DNA of 64,000 nt from Pseudomonas tohonis (GCF_012767755.2 NZ_AP023189.1:2294001-2358000), one strand, 5' to 3'. Positions 10,017 through 19,583 are shown, counted from the first letter of the stretch. A program made the numbers and translations. Notes: generated by a model from the letters alone, not told the origin.

Positions 10017-10209
10017 TGCGCAAGCCTTGCTGTGACTGGCATTGCGACAAGCTGTCACATTTAGCGAGTATTTCAGGCAGATTTCCCTGGTGGGGTTACT
10101 GATTTCCCTAAAGGTTCCTTCGCTGACGCTATATTTGTATCAGCATGTAACTTCACAGGACTCTCTGATGGGGGCATCTTAATACAGCGAAATAGCCTGT
10201 AGGCCTTGA

Positions 10210-10224
10210 TTACATATTTGTAAT
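10210..10224 (+). promoter_or_regulatory. CzcR/CopR-type box upstream of czcC
   Basis: TTACATATTTGTAAT, with flanking A giving ATTACA / TGTAAT arms. It lies about 137 bp upstream of czcC and is one of the cleanest copies in the window. Confidence 0.7.
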
Positions 10225-10360
10225 TTTCCAGTCACCTTGGCGATATGAACTGATATCTAAATTCTGCGGCTAACTCATTTCCTGTCTTCATCAGCTGACC
10301 GCTACTGCCGGGTCGAGCCGTTTTAGTCAGGGATGATCATTGGTTGCGGAGGATTAACCC

Positions 10361-11620
10361 TTGCTCTCTTGCGATGGTGGTGTTGCAGGTTTTTATCGGA
10401 AGTTGCTTCCGGTGTTACTGGTGTCCCTATGGGTGGTTGGCCGGCCAGCAGTCGCTGCGTCCTCGGAGCTGTCGCTGGCTGAAGCATTGCGCCAGGCGCA
10501 AGACAACAGTCCGACTCTCTCGGCTGCGAGCCGATTGGTAGACATCTCTTTGGGCGAGCGGCAGCAAGCCGGCCTGCTGCCAAACCCAGAGCTGTCATGG
10601 GAGGTGGAAGACACCCGCAGCAACACGCGGACCACTACCACCCAGATTACGCAGCCGATTGAGCTTGGGGGAAAGCGAGGGGCACGCATCGAGCTAGCGG
10701 AGAAGGGGCAGAGTGCGGCATCGGTCGAGCTAGAGCGCAGCCAGAATGAGCTGCGCGCCGATGTCATCCAGTCGTTCTACGACAACCTGCAAGCAAGGAT
10801 GCGCGTCGAGCTGGCGGAGCAATCTCTCGCGCTGGCTGAGCGAGGAGTTCAGGGGGCCGAGGGGCGAGTCAAGGCGGGCAAGGTTTCACCAGTTGAGCTA
10901 ACTCGGGCCCAGGTGCAGCTCTCTGAGGTCCGACTTGAGCTACGTCGAGCTCAACGGGATCAGGCTAGAGCCCATTCTCGACTGCAGGCTGTCATCGGTG
11001 GCAACGCAGACATCAGGGTTGTTGGGAGTGCGACCAGCATCCCAGAACCGCCAACAGTCAATCAGCTGTGGTCTGCCTTGGAGACAACCGCAGAAATGCG
11101 CCTAGCCCGGCTGTCTGTGGATCAGCAAGAGGCTTCATTCGAGCTGGAAAAGACCCAGCGCATTCCAGACCTGAATGTGAGCCTGGGCAGCCAATACAGC
11201 GCTGAAGATCGGGAGCGAGTCAACGTAGTTGGCCTATCGATGCCGATCCCTCTCTTCAATCGTAACCAGGGCAACATTCTCTCCGCTGCACGTCGCGCCG
11301 ACCAAGCCCGCGACCTGCGCAACGCGACCGAGCTACGCCTCAGGGCAGATGTAGAGCAAGCCATGGATCAGTGGGTCGTTGCGAAGGAGGAGATCAACTC
11401 GTTCGACCAGACGATTCTCCCATCGGCCAAGAGCGCTGTTGATAGCGCTACCCGCGGATTTGAGATGGGCAAATTCGCTTTTCTCGATGTGCTGGATGCT
11501 CAGCGCACGTTGATTGGTGCCCGCACGCAGTATGTCGACGCCCTGGCCTCAGCCACCGCGGCATGGGTGCAGTTAGAGCGCGTGTATGGCGATGTATCAG
11601 CCATCCCCGCTGCACGTTGA
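10361..11620 (+). CDS. czcC: CzcC outer-membrane efflux protein
   Basis: 419-residue TolC-type outer-membrane channel of the CzcCBA exporter for cobalt, zinc and cadmium. It has an N-terminal signal peptide (ending near AVAAS), then two OEP repeats with long helices (LSLAEALRQAQDNSP at the first repeat and the coiled-coil barrel region after). The start is taken as TTG at 10361 because GGAGG lies 7 bp upstream; no ATG gives an intact signal peptide. It is the first gene of czcCBA, followed by an intercistronic hairpin and czcB. Confidence 0.88.
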   Translation: MLSCDGGVAGFYRKLLPVLLVSLWVVGRPAVAASSELSLAEALRQAQDNSPTLSAASRLVDISLGERQQAGLLPNPELSWEVEDTRSNTRTTTTQITQPIELGGKRGARIELAEKGQSAASVELERSQNELRADVIQSFYDNLQARMRVELAEQSLALAERGVQGAEGRVKAGKVSPVELTRAQVQLSEVRLELRRAQRDQARAHSRLQAVIGGNADIRVVGSATSIPEPPTVNQLWSALETTAEMRLARLSVDQQEASFELEKTQRIPDLNVSLGSQYSAEDRERVNVVGLSMPIPLFNRNQGNILSAARRADQARDLRNATELRLRADVEQAMDQWVVAKEEINSFDQTILPSAKSAVDSATRGFEMGKFAFLDVLDAQRTLIGARTQYVDALASATAAWVQLERVYGDVSAIPAAR

Positions 11621-11649
11621 GCCGCCGAGTTCCTACCGACCGTCTTGGT

Positions 11650-11672
11650 GACCCGCATCTGGAGTGCGGGTC
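11650..11672 (+). terminator. Intercistronic hairpin between czcC and czcB
   Basis: 8-bp perfect arms GACCCGCA / TGCGGGTC with a 7-nt loop, then GCTGCATTTCCTTT. It could be a partial terminator or an mRNA-stability element that sets the czcC to czcBA ratio. Confidence 0.45.
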
Positions 11673-11697
11673 GCTGCATTTCCTTTAGGAGTTGCTT

Positions 11698-13245
11698 ATG
11701 AGCAAAAAATTACCCCTCGTACTCGCGATCATTGCGGGCATAGGGCTTATTGGTGGCGGAGTAACCCTCATGAATGAGGAGAAAGGCCATGAATCGGATG
11801 AGCACGCCGAGACAAGCAGCCATCAGGACACAGAGCACCATGGCGAAGAAGCAAAGCAGGGTCACGGCGATGCTGATGAACATGGAGATACCGAGCATCA
11901 CTCTCGCGGTCCAAACGGAGGAACGCTGTTCAGTCAGGACAACTTCAGTGCCGAGCTAGTTGCGCCAGAGAGTCAGGATGGAAGTGCTCCCATGTCGCTG
12001 TATCTAGCACAGGAAGGGCAGCAGATTGTGCCCGGGGAGAATACCCGGGTGTCCATGGAGGTCAGACGTCCTTCAGGTGAAGTGAATACGCTCCGATTCG
12101 AGCCCAAGGGCGATGCCTTTGTCAGTGCCATGGGTATCGCCGAGCCGCACTACTTCGAGGCTCGCATTCTGATTGAGCGAGAAGGAAGGGCCTATCGTTT
12201 CAGCTACGCCAAAGAGGAGGGACTCATCGAGCTCAGCAACGAGCAAATCGATGCCGCCGGAATCCAGTTGGTGAAGGCTACTGCCGGAGCTATGAGCACT
12301 ACCATCAGCCTTCCCGGTGAGATTCGCTTCGATGAGGACCATACGGCTCACGTGGTTCCTCGAACTGCTGGTGTCGTGGAAAGCGTCCAGGTCAACCTGG
12401 GAGAGTCAGTTAAGAAGGGGCAACTCCTGGCTGTTATCGCAAGCCAGCAAATATCAGATCAGCGTAGTGAGTTTGCTGCGGCCCAGCGCAGGGTCGAACT
12501 GGCCCGCACAACCTTTGAGCGAGAGCAGCAACTGTGGAAGGAGAAGATTTCTGCAGAACAGGATTACCTGCAGGCCCGCCAGGCGCTACAGGAGGCAGAA
12601 ATTGCTCTCAGCAATGCTCGTCAGAAAATGGGAGCCCTGGGCGAAAACGTTGCTCTTGCGGGGGGGAACCGCTACGAGCTAAGGGCCCCGTTCGATGGCA
12701 TCGTGGTGGAAAAGCACCTAGTGCTTGGCGAGGTTGTGAACGAGGCGAGCAACGCCTTCACCATTTCAGATCTCGGCCGTGTCTGGGCAACCTTCAGTGT
12801 TGCACCGCGGGACTTGGGCAAGGTCCAGGTCGGCAAGCCGGTCAAGATCAGTGCCCCGGAGCTGGAGGCTGAGGTTGTAGGCAACGTTTCGTACGTGGGT
12901 AACTTGCTTGGCGAGCAGACACGCACGGCTACTGCCCGCGCCACTCTCGAAAATCCAAATGGCGCATGGCGCCCAGGCCTCTTCGTATCCGTCGCGTTGT
13001 CAGCCGACTCCCGCCAGGCCAACGTCACCGTTCCAGTCCAGGCAATTCAGACCATCGAAGAGAAACCCACGGTTTTCGTTCGCGTGGACGATGGATTCGT
13101 GGCACTTCCCGTGGTACTAGGCGCCCGTAGCGAAGGGGCTGTGGAAATTACCCAAGGCTTGGCCGCCGGAGCGCAGGTCGCGACAGAAGGGAGCTTCATC
13201 CTCAAGTCCGAGCTGGGCAAAGGCTCCGCCGACCACGCCCACTGA
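11698..13245 (+). CDS. czcB: CzcB periplasmic adaptor
   Basis: 515-residue membrane-fusion protein bridging CzcA and CzcC. An N-terminal membrane anchor (about 7-25) is followed by an unusual His/Glu/Asp-rich stretch (about 28-72) that should bind Zn-type ions. Then come a CzcB-N-terminal domain, lipoyl halves, an alpha-hairpin (about 245-310) and beta-barrel domains. The length agrees with CzcB rather than the shorter CusB. I start at the ATG behind TTTAGGAG; a TTG two codons earlier overlaps that site. The gap to czcA is 23 bp. Confidence 0.9.
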   Translation: MSKKLPLVLAIIAGIGLIGGGVTLMNEEKGHESDEHAETSSHQDTEHHGEEAKQGHGDADEHGDTEHHSRGPNGGTLFSQDNFSAELVAPESQDGSAPMSLYLAQEGQQIVPGENTRVSMEVRRPSGEVNTLRFEPKGDAFVSAMGIAEPHYFEARILIEREGRAYRFSYAKEEGLIELSNEQIDAAGIQLVKATAGAMSTTISLPGEIRFDEDHTAHVVPRTAGVVESVQVNLGESVKKGQLLAVIASQQISDQRSEFAAAQRRVELARTTFEREQQLWKEKISAEQDYLQARQALQEAEIALSNARQKMGALGENVALAGGNRYELRAPFDGIVVEKHLVLGEVVNEASNAFTISDLGRVWATFSVAPRDLGKVQVGKPVKISAPELEAEVVGNVSYVGNLLGEQTRTATARATLENPNGAWRPGLFVSVALSADSRQANVTVPVQAIQTIEEKPTVFVRVDDGFVALPVVLGARSEGAVEITQGLAAGAQVATEGSFILKSELGKGSADHAH

Positions 13246-13268
13246 CCTGCCATTGACGGAAAATTCGT

Positions 13269-16200
13269 ATGTTCGAACGCATAATTCAGTTCGCCATCGA
13301 GCAGCGCATCATCGTGATGCTCGCCGTACTGGCGATGGCTGGCTTAGGTATTGCCAGCTACCAGAAGCTCCCCATAGATGCTGTACCTGATATCACCAAC
13401 GTTCAGGTACAGATCAATACCGCAGCAGCAGGCTTCTCACCTCTAGAAACCGAGCAGCGTATTACCTTTCCGATCGAGACGGCCATGGCCGGCTTACCGC
13501 ACCTCAAACAGACCAGATCGCTATCGCGCTCTGGTTTGTCGCAGGTGACCGTAATTTTCGAAGACGGCACGGATCTCTACTTTGCCCGCCAGCTCGTCAA
13601 TGAGCGCCTGCAGGTTGCCCGCGAACAACTGCCAGATGGAGCAGAGGCAATCATGGGCCCAATCTCGACAGGATTGGGTGAGATCTTCTTGTGGACGGTT
13701 GAAGCTAGAGAGGGGGCGTTGAAGGAAGACGGTACGCCATACACGCCCACCGACCTTCGGGTAATCCAGGATTGGATCATCAAGCCTCAGCTGCGCAATG
13801 TTCCAGGCGTGGCCGAGATTAACACCATCGGTGGCTTCGCGAAGGAATACCAGATCGCGCCGGACCCCAAGCGCTTGGCCGCCTATAAGCTCACCTTGGG
13901 AGACCTGGTCACTGCGCTTGAACGCAACAATGCCAACGTTGGTGCTGGTTATATCGAGCGCAGTGGCGAGCAGCTGCTGATTCGGGCTCCCGGTCAGGTT
14001 GCCACTGCAGCGGACATCGCCAACATTGTCATTAGCAACGTCGACGGGACCTCCATTCGGGTCAGCCATATTGCGGATGTGCAGATTGGCCGAGAGCTGC
14101 GTACTGGAGCTGCCACCGAGAACGGTCGCGAAGTTGTTCTCGGCACGGTGTTCATGCTCATTGGCGAGAACAGTCGCAGCGTCTCGCAGGCAGTTGCCGC
14201 CAAGCTGGAGCAGATCAATCGATCGCTCCCTGATGGGGTAGTAGCCATCACGGTCTACGATCGAACCGATCTGGTGGACAAGGCCATCGCCACGGTTAAG
14301 AAGAACCTCATCGAGGGCGCGATCCTGGTAATCGCCATCCTCTTCCTGTTCCTCGGCAATATTCGCGCAGCGATCATCACCGCGATGGTGATCCCGCTGT
14401 CGATGCTCTTTACCTTCACTGGAATGTTCACCAACAAGGTGAGCGCTAACCTGATGAGCCTCGGTGCTTTGGACTTCGGCATCATCGTTGATGGCGCGGT
14501 GGTCATTGTCGAGAACGCCATTCGCCGATTGGCTCATGCGCAACAGCACCATGGCCGGATGCTTACCCGTTCCGAACGTTTGCATGAAGTGTTTGCCGCC
14601 TCGCGAGAGGCGCGCAGGGCCCTGATCTTCGGCCAACTGATCATCATGGTGGTCTACCTTCCGATCTTTGCGCTGACAGGGGTCGAAGGGAAGATGTTCC
14701 ACCCCATGGCGTTCACAGTGGTGATTGCTCTGTTCGGGGCGATGATTCTTTCCGTGACCTTTGTTCCAGCTGCAATTGCGCTCTTCATCACCGGCAAGGT
14801 CAAAGAGGAAGAGAACTTCGTTATGCGTGCCGCCCGCAAAGGCTACGAGCCGGTGCTGGGTTGGGTCATGGGCAACCGAACAGCAGTATTTGCCGGCGCA
14901 GTTACCTTGGTGGTGTTGTCCGGTGTACTGGCAGGTCGCATGGGCAGCGAGTTCATTCCTAGCCTCAGCGAGGGGGACTTTGCTTTGCAGGCGTTGCGCG
15001 TACCAGGAACTAGCCTGACGCAGTCGGTGGAGATGCAGGCGCGCTTGGAAAAGAGACTGGTAGAGAAGGTGCCGGAGATCGAGAGGGTATTTGCCCGGAC
15101 CGGTACCGCTGAGATCGCCTCTGACCCAATGCCGCCGAACATCTCGGATGCCTACGTCATGCTCAAGCCCAAGGACCAGTGGCCTGATCCGGACAAGTCG
15201 CGAGAAGAGTTGATAGCTGACCTGCAGCGTGTGAGTGCGGAAGTTCCAGGTAGCAACTACGAGCTTTCTCAACCCATCCAGTTGCGCTTCAACGAGCTGA
15301 TTTCAGGTGTGCGCAGTGACGTCGCGGTGAAGGTGTTTGGTGACGATATGGGTGTGCTCAACAGCACTGCTGCTGAGATTGCGGAAACCTTGGAGAAAGT
15401 AGATGGCTCTTCCGAGGTAAAGGTGGAGCAAACCACTGGGCTGCCCGTGCTGACCATCAACATTGATCGTGACAAGGCTGCTCGCTTTGGCCTGAACGTA
15501 GGCGATGTTCAAGACACTATCGCTTTCGCGGTAGGAGGCCAGCGTGCAGGCACCTTGTTCGATGGCGACCGCCGCTTTGACATGGTGGTGCGGCTATCGG
15601 ATCGGCTGCGTACGGATATCGAGGGCCTTTCGCGCCTGCTGATTCCTGTTCCTGCGCCATCAGGCGGAGCGGCAGAGCAGATATCGTTCATCTCACTATC
15701 TGAAGTCGCCAGCCTCGACCTGATACTTGGCCCCAACCAAGTCAGCCGTGAGAACGGCAAACGCCTGGTGGTGGTCAGTGCCAACGTGCGAGGGCGGGAT
15801 ATCGGATCCTTTGTTCAAGAGGCCAGCGATCGCCTGCTGCAGGATGTGAAGGTTCCGGCTGGATATTGGACCACCTGGGGTGGCCAGTTTGAGCAGCTGC
15901 AGTCAGCAGCCAAGCGGCTTCAGATCGTAGTCCCGGTCGCTCTGCTCTTGGTCTTCACCTTGCTGTTCATGATGTTCAATAACGTCAAGGATGGCCTGGT
16001 GGTGTTCACTGGCATTCCCTTCGCGTTGACTGGTGGTGTACTCGCCCTTTGGCTGCGAGATATTCCCCTGTCCATCTCGGCTGGCGTCGGCTTCATTGCC
16101 TTGTCGGGCGTCGCGGTTCTGAACGGCTTGGTGATGATTTCCTTCATCCGTAATCTGCGTGAGGAAGGAAGGACGCTGCACGAGGCAATCATTGAAGGCG

Positions 16201-16460
16201 CTCTGACTCGCTTGCGGCCGGTCTTGATGACAGCGTTGGTGGCGTCGCTGGGCTTTGTGCCAATGGCGCTAGCGACAGGTACCGGGGCCGAAGTGCAGCG
16301 ACCTCTGGCATCAGTCGTTATCGGAGGGATTCTATCCTCCACGACTCTCACGCTCTTGGTACTGCCAGTGCTGTATCAGTGGGTGCACCGACGAGACGAG
16401 GAAGAGGAAGAGGATTCTGAGTCGGAAACCGATGGAGATGTAGCCTTGCACAAGGGCTGA
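13269..16460 (+). CDS. czcA: CzcA heavy-metal RND transporter
   Basis: 1063-residue proton-driven inner-membrane pump of the HME-RND family. TM4 holds DFGIIVDGAVVIVEN (about residues 399-413), the HME1 signature for Zn/Co/Cd, unlike the copper form in CusA at 32605. Two large periplasmic loops and 12 TM segments are as expected, and the C-terminus is strongly acidic. It exports divalent cations from periplasm or cytoplasm through CzcB and CzcC. It is last in the operon. A long open frame on the opposite strand (13521-15272) is a shadow of its codon bias. Confidence 0.95.
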   Translation: MFERIIQFAIEQRIIVMLAVLAMAGLGIASYQKLPIDAVPDITNVQVQINTAAAGFSPLETEQRITFPIETAMAGLPHLKQTRSLSRSGLSQVTVIFEDGTDLYFARQLVNERLQVAREQLPDGAEAIMGPISTGLGEIFLWTVEAREGALKEDGTPYTPTDLRVIQDWIIKPQLRNVPGVAEINTIGGFAKEYQIAPDPKRLAAYKLTLGDLVTALERNNANVGAGYIERSGEQLLIRAPGQVATAADIANIVISNVDGTSIRVSHIADVQIGRELRTGAATENGREVVLGTVFMLIGENSRSVSQAVAAKLEQINRSLPDGVVAITVYDRTDLVDKAIATVKKNLIEGAILVIAILFLFLGNIRAAIITAMVIPLSMLFTFTGMFTNKVSANLMSLGALDFGIIVDGAVVIVENAIRRLAHAQQHHGRMLTRSERLHEVFAASREARRALIFGQLIIMVVYLPIFALTGVEGKMFHPMAFTVVIALFGAMILSVTFVPAAIALFITGKVKEEENFVMRAARKGYEPVLGWVMGNRTAVFAGAVTLVVLSGVLAGRMGSEFIPSLSEGDFALQALRVPGTSLTQSVEMQARLEKRLVEKVPEIERVFARTGTAEIASDPMPPNISDAYVMLKPKDQWPDPDKSREELIADLQRVSAEVPGSNYELSQPIQLRFNELISGVRSDVAVKVFGDDMGVLNSTAAEIAETLEKVDGSSEVKVEQTTGLPVLTINIDRDKAARFGLNVGDVQDTIAFAVGGQRAGTLFDGDRRFDMVVRLSDRLRTDIEGLSRLLIPVPAPSGGAAEQISFISLSEVASLDLILGPNQVSRENGKRLVVVSANVRGRDIGSFVQEASDRLLQDVKVPAGYWTTWGGQFEQLQSAAKRLQIVVPVALLLVFTLLFMMFNNVKDGLVVFTGIPFALTGGVLALWLRDIPLSISAGVGFIALSGVAVLNGLVMISFIRNLREEGRTLHEAIIEGALTRLRPVLMTALVASLGFVPMALATGTGAEVQRPLASVVIGGILSSTTLTLLVLPVLYQWVHRRDEEEEEDSESETDGDVALHKG

Positions 16461-16480
16461 CGTTACTCGAATGAACCAGG

Positions 16481-16509
16481 TGGTCCGTACCCCAGAGAGT
16501 ATCGGACCA
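16481..16509 (+). terminator. Possible terminator after czcCBA
   Basis: TGGTCCG / CGGACCA arms (7 bp) with a 15-nt loop, 20 bp after the czcA stop. There is no T run, so the call is weak. Confidence 0.35.
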
Positions 16510-16517
16510 TCACATGG

Positions 16518-16820
16518 TCAACCCACCTTCGCTTTCGCAATCTCATCGAGAGCCATTTTGCGCAGGACTTCTGGGCCGAACTCCTGCAGCGGCTAGCCGT
16601 TCACGAAGAGCGCGGGCGGACCTGAAACACCGATCCCTGATACAGCCTGCAATCGGCTTCGAGCTTTTCATCGATGCCAGGTGAACTCATCTCAGCCGCG
16701 GTCAGCTCCACATCAAGGCCCGCTGTAACTGCCCAAGTCTTCTAGCATCGGATCGCCAGGCCTACCAGGTTGGGCTGCCAAGGCAGCTTCAAACATCTCT
16801 GGGTATGCATCTGCCCCCAT
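16518..16820 (-). pseudogene. Decayed DsbA/thioredoxin-fold gene
   Basis: On the minus strand pieces read GVSGPPALFVNG, an in-frame stop at 16593-16595, then PLQEFGPEVLRKMALDEI and AKAKVG followed by TGA at 16518. This matches the C-terminal part of a DsbA-like thioredoxin-fold protein (cis-Pro loop and final helix). Upstream remnants (PEMFEAALAAQPG, LDVELTAAEM) need at least two frameshifts. It was probably a periplasmic disulphide or metal-related thioredoxin lost after czcA. Confidence 0.55.
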
Positions 16821-17160
16821 CTATTGCACCCAGCGCAAGGTGTAACGTCAGACTCCTAGCGTCGATCGGCAGCAGCAACCGCGAGGATTACCGTCATAAA
16901 GGCGCGTTGAATCAGCCAGAATCGCAATGGGCTACCCCCGCTCCTGGCCAACAGCAAAGCCAACTGCTGGAATGGCTTATTGGGGCTTCGCCTCCGCAGC
17001 GGCTGGATCTGAGATCGCGTGATGAGTTACGTGATGCGCACTGACGCCATAGCAAAGCCGCTGAACTCGGTTTTTGAGCATGAGGGCTGTAGCTAAGAGG
17101 TAGGCAAAGAGGCGAGTTTCTGTCCAGCCGGGGATGGCAGAGCTCAGCGGAGACAGGGAT
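16821..17160. other. No recognisable gene
   Basis: About 340 bp between the decayed gene and the terminator of the next gene. Short frames exist on both strands but none has a ribosome site plus a protein-like composition. It is probably a remnant. Confidence 0.4.
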
Positions 17161-17186
17161 AAAAAAAGCGCCCTAGTAGGGCGCTT
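17161..17186 (-). terminator. Rho-independent terminator for the small gene at 17253
   Basis: Read on the minus strand: AAGCGCCCTA / TAGGGCGCTT stem followed by seven T. It lies 67 bp past the stop of the small secreted protein. Confidence 0.85.
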
Positions 17187-17252
17187 AGGGTACACCTCTT
17201 TCCAAAGGAGCTCGTGGAGCTTCTAGAGGTGGACTCGGTAGGGGAAAAACAA

Positions 17253-17480
17253 TTAGCCTTCGTTGGTTGTGTTGTTGCCTTTGGCAGCGTCTTTTTCAGT
17301 AGCTCCGCTTTTCTGGCTTTCTACTTGAACCGCCTTATTGTCTTTCCCGTGAATTTTTTCTTGGTTTTCTCGAAATTTTTTCACCGCCTCCAAAGAGCGT
17401 CCGTAGCCATCTTCTGCAAGTGCAGAAGTAGCGGTGCCGAGTGCGAGAATTCCAATAAGTGCAATATTTGCAATCTTCAT
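17253..17480 (-). CDS. Small secreted protein, PtrA-like in position and N-terminus
   Basis: 75 residues. A signal peptide ends near TSALA, followed by AEDGYGRSLEAVKKF, a loose version of the AEGGADR motif in the other small metal-associated proteins here. The rest is charged and Gln/Lys/Asn-rich without Cys or Met, so direct Cu(I) binding is doubtful. It sits behind a CopR/CzcR-type box (17579-17593) and has its own terminator, so it is a single-gene unit. Real gene: likely. Function: unknown. Confidence 0.65.
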   Translation of the reverse strand: MKIANIALIGILALGTATSALAEDGYGRSLEAVKKFRENQEKIHGKDNKAVQVESQKSGATEKDAAKGNNTTNEG

Positions 17481-17578
17481 AAGTTAGGCCTCGTTCAGTT
17501 GCAATGAGCTATTTATTTACGCTCTGTGAAGATGCCTAGATCTTACGAAGGTGAAGCTAACGGGAGCATGAGCTCAAA

Positions 17579-17593
17579 ATTACAATATTGACA
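17579..17593 (-). promoter_or_regulatory. CopR/CzcR-type box upstream of the small gene at 17253
   Basis: On the minus strand TGTCAATATTGTAAT followed by TTT, 99 bp upstream of the start codon. It differs from the consensus by one base in the left half. A weaker half-site, TTACGAAGGTGAA, lies at 17543-17555. Confidence 0.55.
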
Positions 17594-17641
17594 TGCAGCG
17601 CTAGAGAGAGCGGGCAAGTAGTTGCCCGCTCCACTTTCTAG

Positions 17642-18967
17642 TCAGAGCACTTCCAGTGGGTACTCAACAATCAGACGAACTTCATCCAGGTCGGACTCGT
17701 AGTCGGTAGCGCGAGTGGTCATTTGGCGAACACGGAAAGACATATCTTTCAGCGAGCCAGACTGCACTACGTACTTCGCTTCGATGTTTCGCTCCCAGCG
17801 TTTCTGATCGGTCAGCGGGTTGCCGTTTTCATCACGGCGCATGTAGACGTTGTTCGCATCGGAGTAGTCGGCATCGGTACCAAAGGCGTAGCGGGTCATG
17901 AAGCTCAGGCCAGGGACGCCAAAGGTTGCCATGTCGAGATCGTAGCGAAGCATCCAGGAGCGCTCATTCGGGGAGTTGAAGTCGCTGTACTGGATCGAGT
18001 TGTCGAGGAAGATCGAGTCGGACTGACGCAGGTAGTCGAAGTCATCATCGCCGTTGTTGCGCTGGTGGGATAGGGCCAGGGAGTGGGCACCGAACTTCAC
18101 ACCGACCTTGCCGCTGTAGATGTCGTTGTCGAACTCGCCCAGCAGCTTCTGCCCCTGGTCAACGGCCTTGTAGTAGTTCAGACCGCCGAACAGCGAGACG
18201 TTCTCAGAGAGCGAGTGGCTCCAGGACATGCCGGCATAGTGCTGATTCCAGGCATCTTCCAGGCGGCTGGTGTAGAGGCTGAACGCCAGGTTGTCATTCA
18301 GGGTGTAGTCGCCACCAAAGTAGGCTGCCCACGGCGCATCCACGCCGCCGGCGTAGAAGGTGGCGAAGTCTTCGCTCATGCCGCTCTGCTGCGGTTGGCT
18401 CATCGCATGAACTCGACCACCCTGCAGGGTCAGACCATCAACGCTGTTATTGACGACGGTGACGCCCTTGAAGCTTTCCGGAAGGAGGCGAGAGTCGCCA
18501 TAGTGAAGAACCGGGGTCATCGGGAACACATCGCCGGCCTTGATGACCGTATCGAAGAGCTGAGCTTTTACGGCTCCGCCCAGCTTGGAGTACTCGTCTT
18601 CCGCTTCCCCATCGCTGTTCACGGGAAGCAGGTTGATGCTGCCGCCTGGGCCAAAGCGACCATCACCGGTATCCAGTTTGATGCCTAGCATGGCGAACGC
18701 ATCGATACCCACACCGACGGTCCCCTCGGTAAAGCCGGACTCAAAGTTCACCATGACGCCATGCGCCCATGCCTCGGAATAGCCATTTCCAGTTGAGCTG
18801 GACTGACCATTGCGGAAGTCACGGTTCATGTAGAAATTTCGATTGAGGATATTAAGGCTGCTTCCTTCTACGAAACCTTCGCCTTTTGTTTCCTCAGCAG
18901 TGGCCACCATGGGGCTGATTCCAATGATTGCCGAAAATACTGCAAGAGATAATTTGGTCTTGCTCAT
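17642..18967 (-). CDS. OprD-family porin (copy 2)
   Basis: 441-residue outer-membrane barrel. The signal peptide ends near MVATA, and the mature start EGFVEGSSLNILNRNFYMNR is the OprD N-terminal motif. The terminal strand is VRLIVEYPLEVL. ATG at 18967 follows AAAGGAGC. It is very similar over its whole length to the third OprD (30645-31970). Its upstream region has the most symmetric CopR/CzcR-type box in the window, so expression is probably metal responsive. Substrate unknown. Confidence 0.88.
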   Translation of the reverse strand: MSKTKLSLAVFSAIIGISPMVATAEETKGEGFVEGSSLNILNRNFYMNRDFRNGQSSSTGNGYSEAWAHGVMVNFESGFTEGTVGVGIDAFAMLGIKLDTGDGRFGPGGSINLLPVNSDGEAEDEYSKLGGAVKAQLFDTVIKAGDVFPMTPVLHYGDSRLLPESFKGVTVVNNSVDGLTLQGGRVHAMSQPQQSGMSEDFATFYAGGVDAPWAAYFGGDYTLNDNLAFSLYTSRLEDAWNQHYAGMSWSHSLSENVSLFGGLNYYKAVDQGQKLLGEFDNDIYSGKVGVKFGAHSLALSHQRNNGDDDFDYLRQSDSIFLDNSIQYSDFNSPNERSWMLRYDLDMATFGVPGLSFMTRYAFGTDADYSDANNVYMRRDENGNPLTDQKRWERNIEAKYVVQSGSLKDMSFRVRQMTTRATDYESDLDEVRLIVEYPLEVL

Positions 18968-19104
18968 TAATTGCTCCTTTATTCTTGGCAGAATTGGATA
19001 TTTGCCATGACTGTTCTTGTAGGTATGGAGCCCCGGTGCGAGAGCAGCCAGAGGCGGTCGCACCTATCGTTGCAAGCCGTAGATAACTTGAAGATGATTG
19101 GAAA

Positions 19105-19120
19105 ATTACAATTTTGTAAT
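19105..19120. promoter_or_regulatory. Palindromic CopR/CzcR-type box upstream of OprD copy 2
   Basis: ATTACAATTTTGTAAT, perfect 7-bp arms around TT. It lies 138 bp upstream of the porin, nearly the same distance as the box before OprD copy 3 (127 bp). Confidence 0.75.
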
Positions 19121-19226
19121 CTTCGAAAAGATGAGGGAGGGGGCTACTTAATTTGACATTTTTTGCACAAACGACGCCCAGCGGCGCACGCGAATGGTGC
19201 GCATGGCCGAGGGCATCAGTTCTGGT

Positions 19227-19571
19227 TTAGTTATCGTTTGCGAGGAGCTGCTGCAGATCTTCTGGGACGGGCATGGGGAGGAATGCGCTAACTCGTGCAC
19301 GCCCAGTATTGCCAATGGGAACCCAGATGCGTGAGAAAAGTAGTGCAGCCACTATGCGAGGTATTTGCCCAAGGACCTCCCGATAGTCCTTGGTCTGCAG
19401 GCCCAGGCGTAGCATCAGCCAATGTGACTTTGCATGCAGGTAGGGATGCCGTTGAGTCAGGATGTGGGCGCGCTCTAACCACTCGAATGCTCTGCCAGGC
19501 TGCTTCAGCCGCAGGTTTGTATCGGCTTGCGCAAAGGCCTCTGCAATTGCTGATTTCAGTTGAGATTGCAT
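19227..19571 (-). CDS. DUF3703-like protein (copy 1)
   Basis: 114-residue soluble helical protein with the motif AFEWLERAHILTQRHPYLHAKSHW and a C-terminal part RIWVPIGNTGRARVSAF. It starts 12 bp after cadA ends, so it belongs to the cadA transcript. The second copy at 42273 shares these motifs and heads a different MerR-controlled operon. DUF3703 genes often sit beside metal exporters, but no activity is known. No signal peptide or Cys pair is visible; His residues in the central helix might bind metal. Confidence 0.8.
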   Translation of the reverse strand: MQSQLKSAIAEAFAQADTNLRLKQPGRAFEWLERAHILTQRHPYLHAKSHWLMLRLGLQTKDYREVLGQIPRIVAALLFSRIWVPIGNTGRARVSAFLPMPVPEDLQQLLANDN

Positions 19572-19583
19572 GGCTACCTCCCA

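Larger units (their letters stand above)
9874..10360. other. Long czcR-czcC divergent control region
   Basis: About 490 bp with no convincing gene. It holds the MerR-type promoter for czcRS, a CzcR-type box for czcC, and an inverted pair TGTGAC / GTCACA around 10031-10059. The large size suggests layered control of both operons. Confidence 0.6.

Noticed and set aside
13521..15272. 583-codon open frame on the minus strand
   Set aside because: It lies wholly opposite czcA, whose motifs and length are intact. The composition is that of a codon-bias shadow.
16805..17044. 79-codon frame after czcCBA
   Set aside because: No ribosome site or family features; lies in remnant DNA next to a pseudogene.
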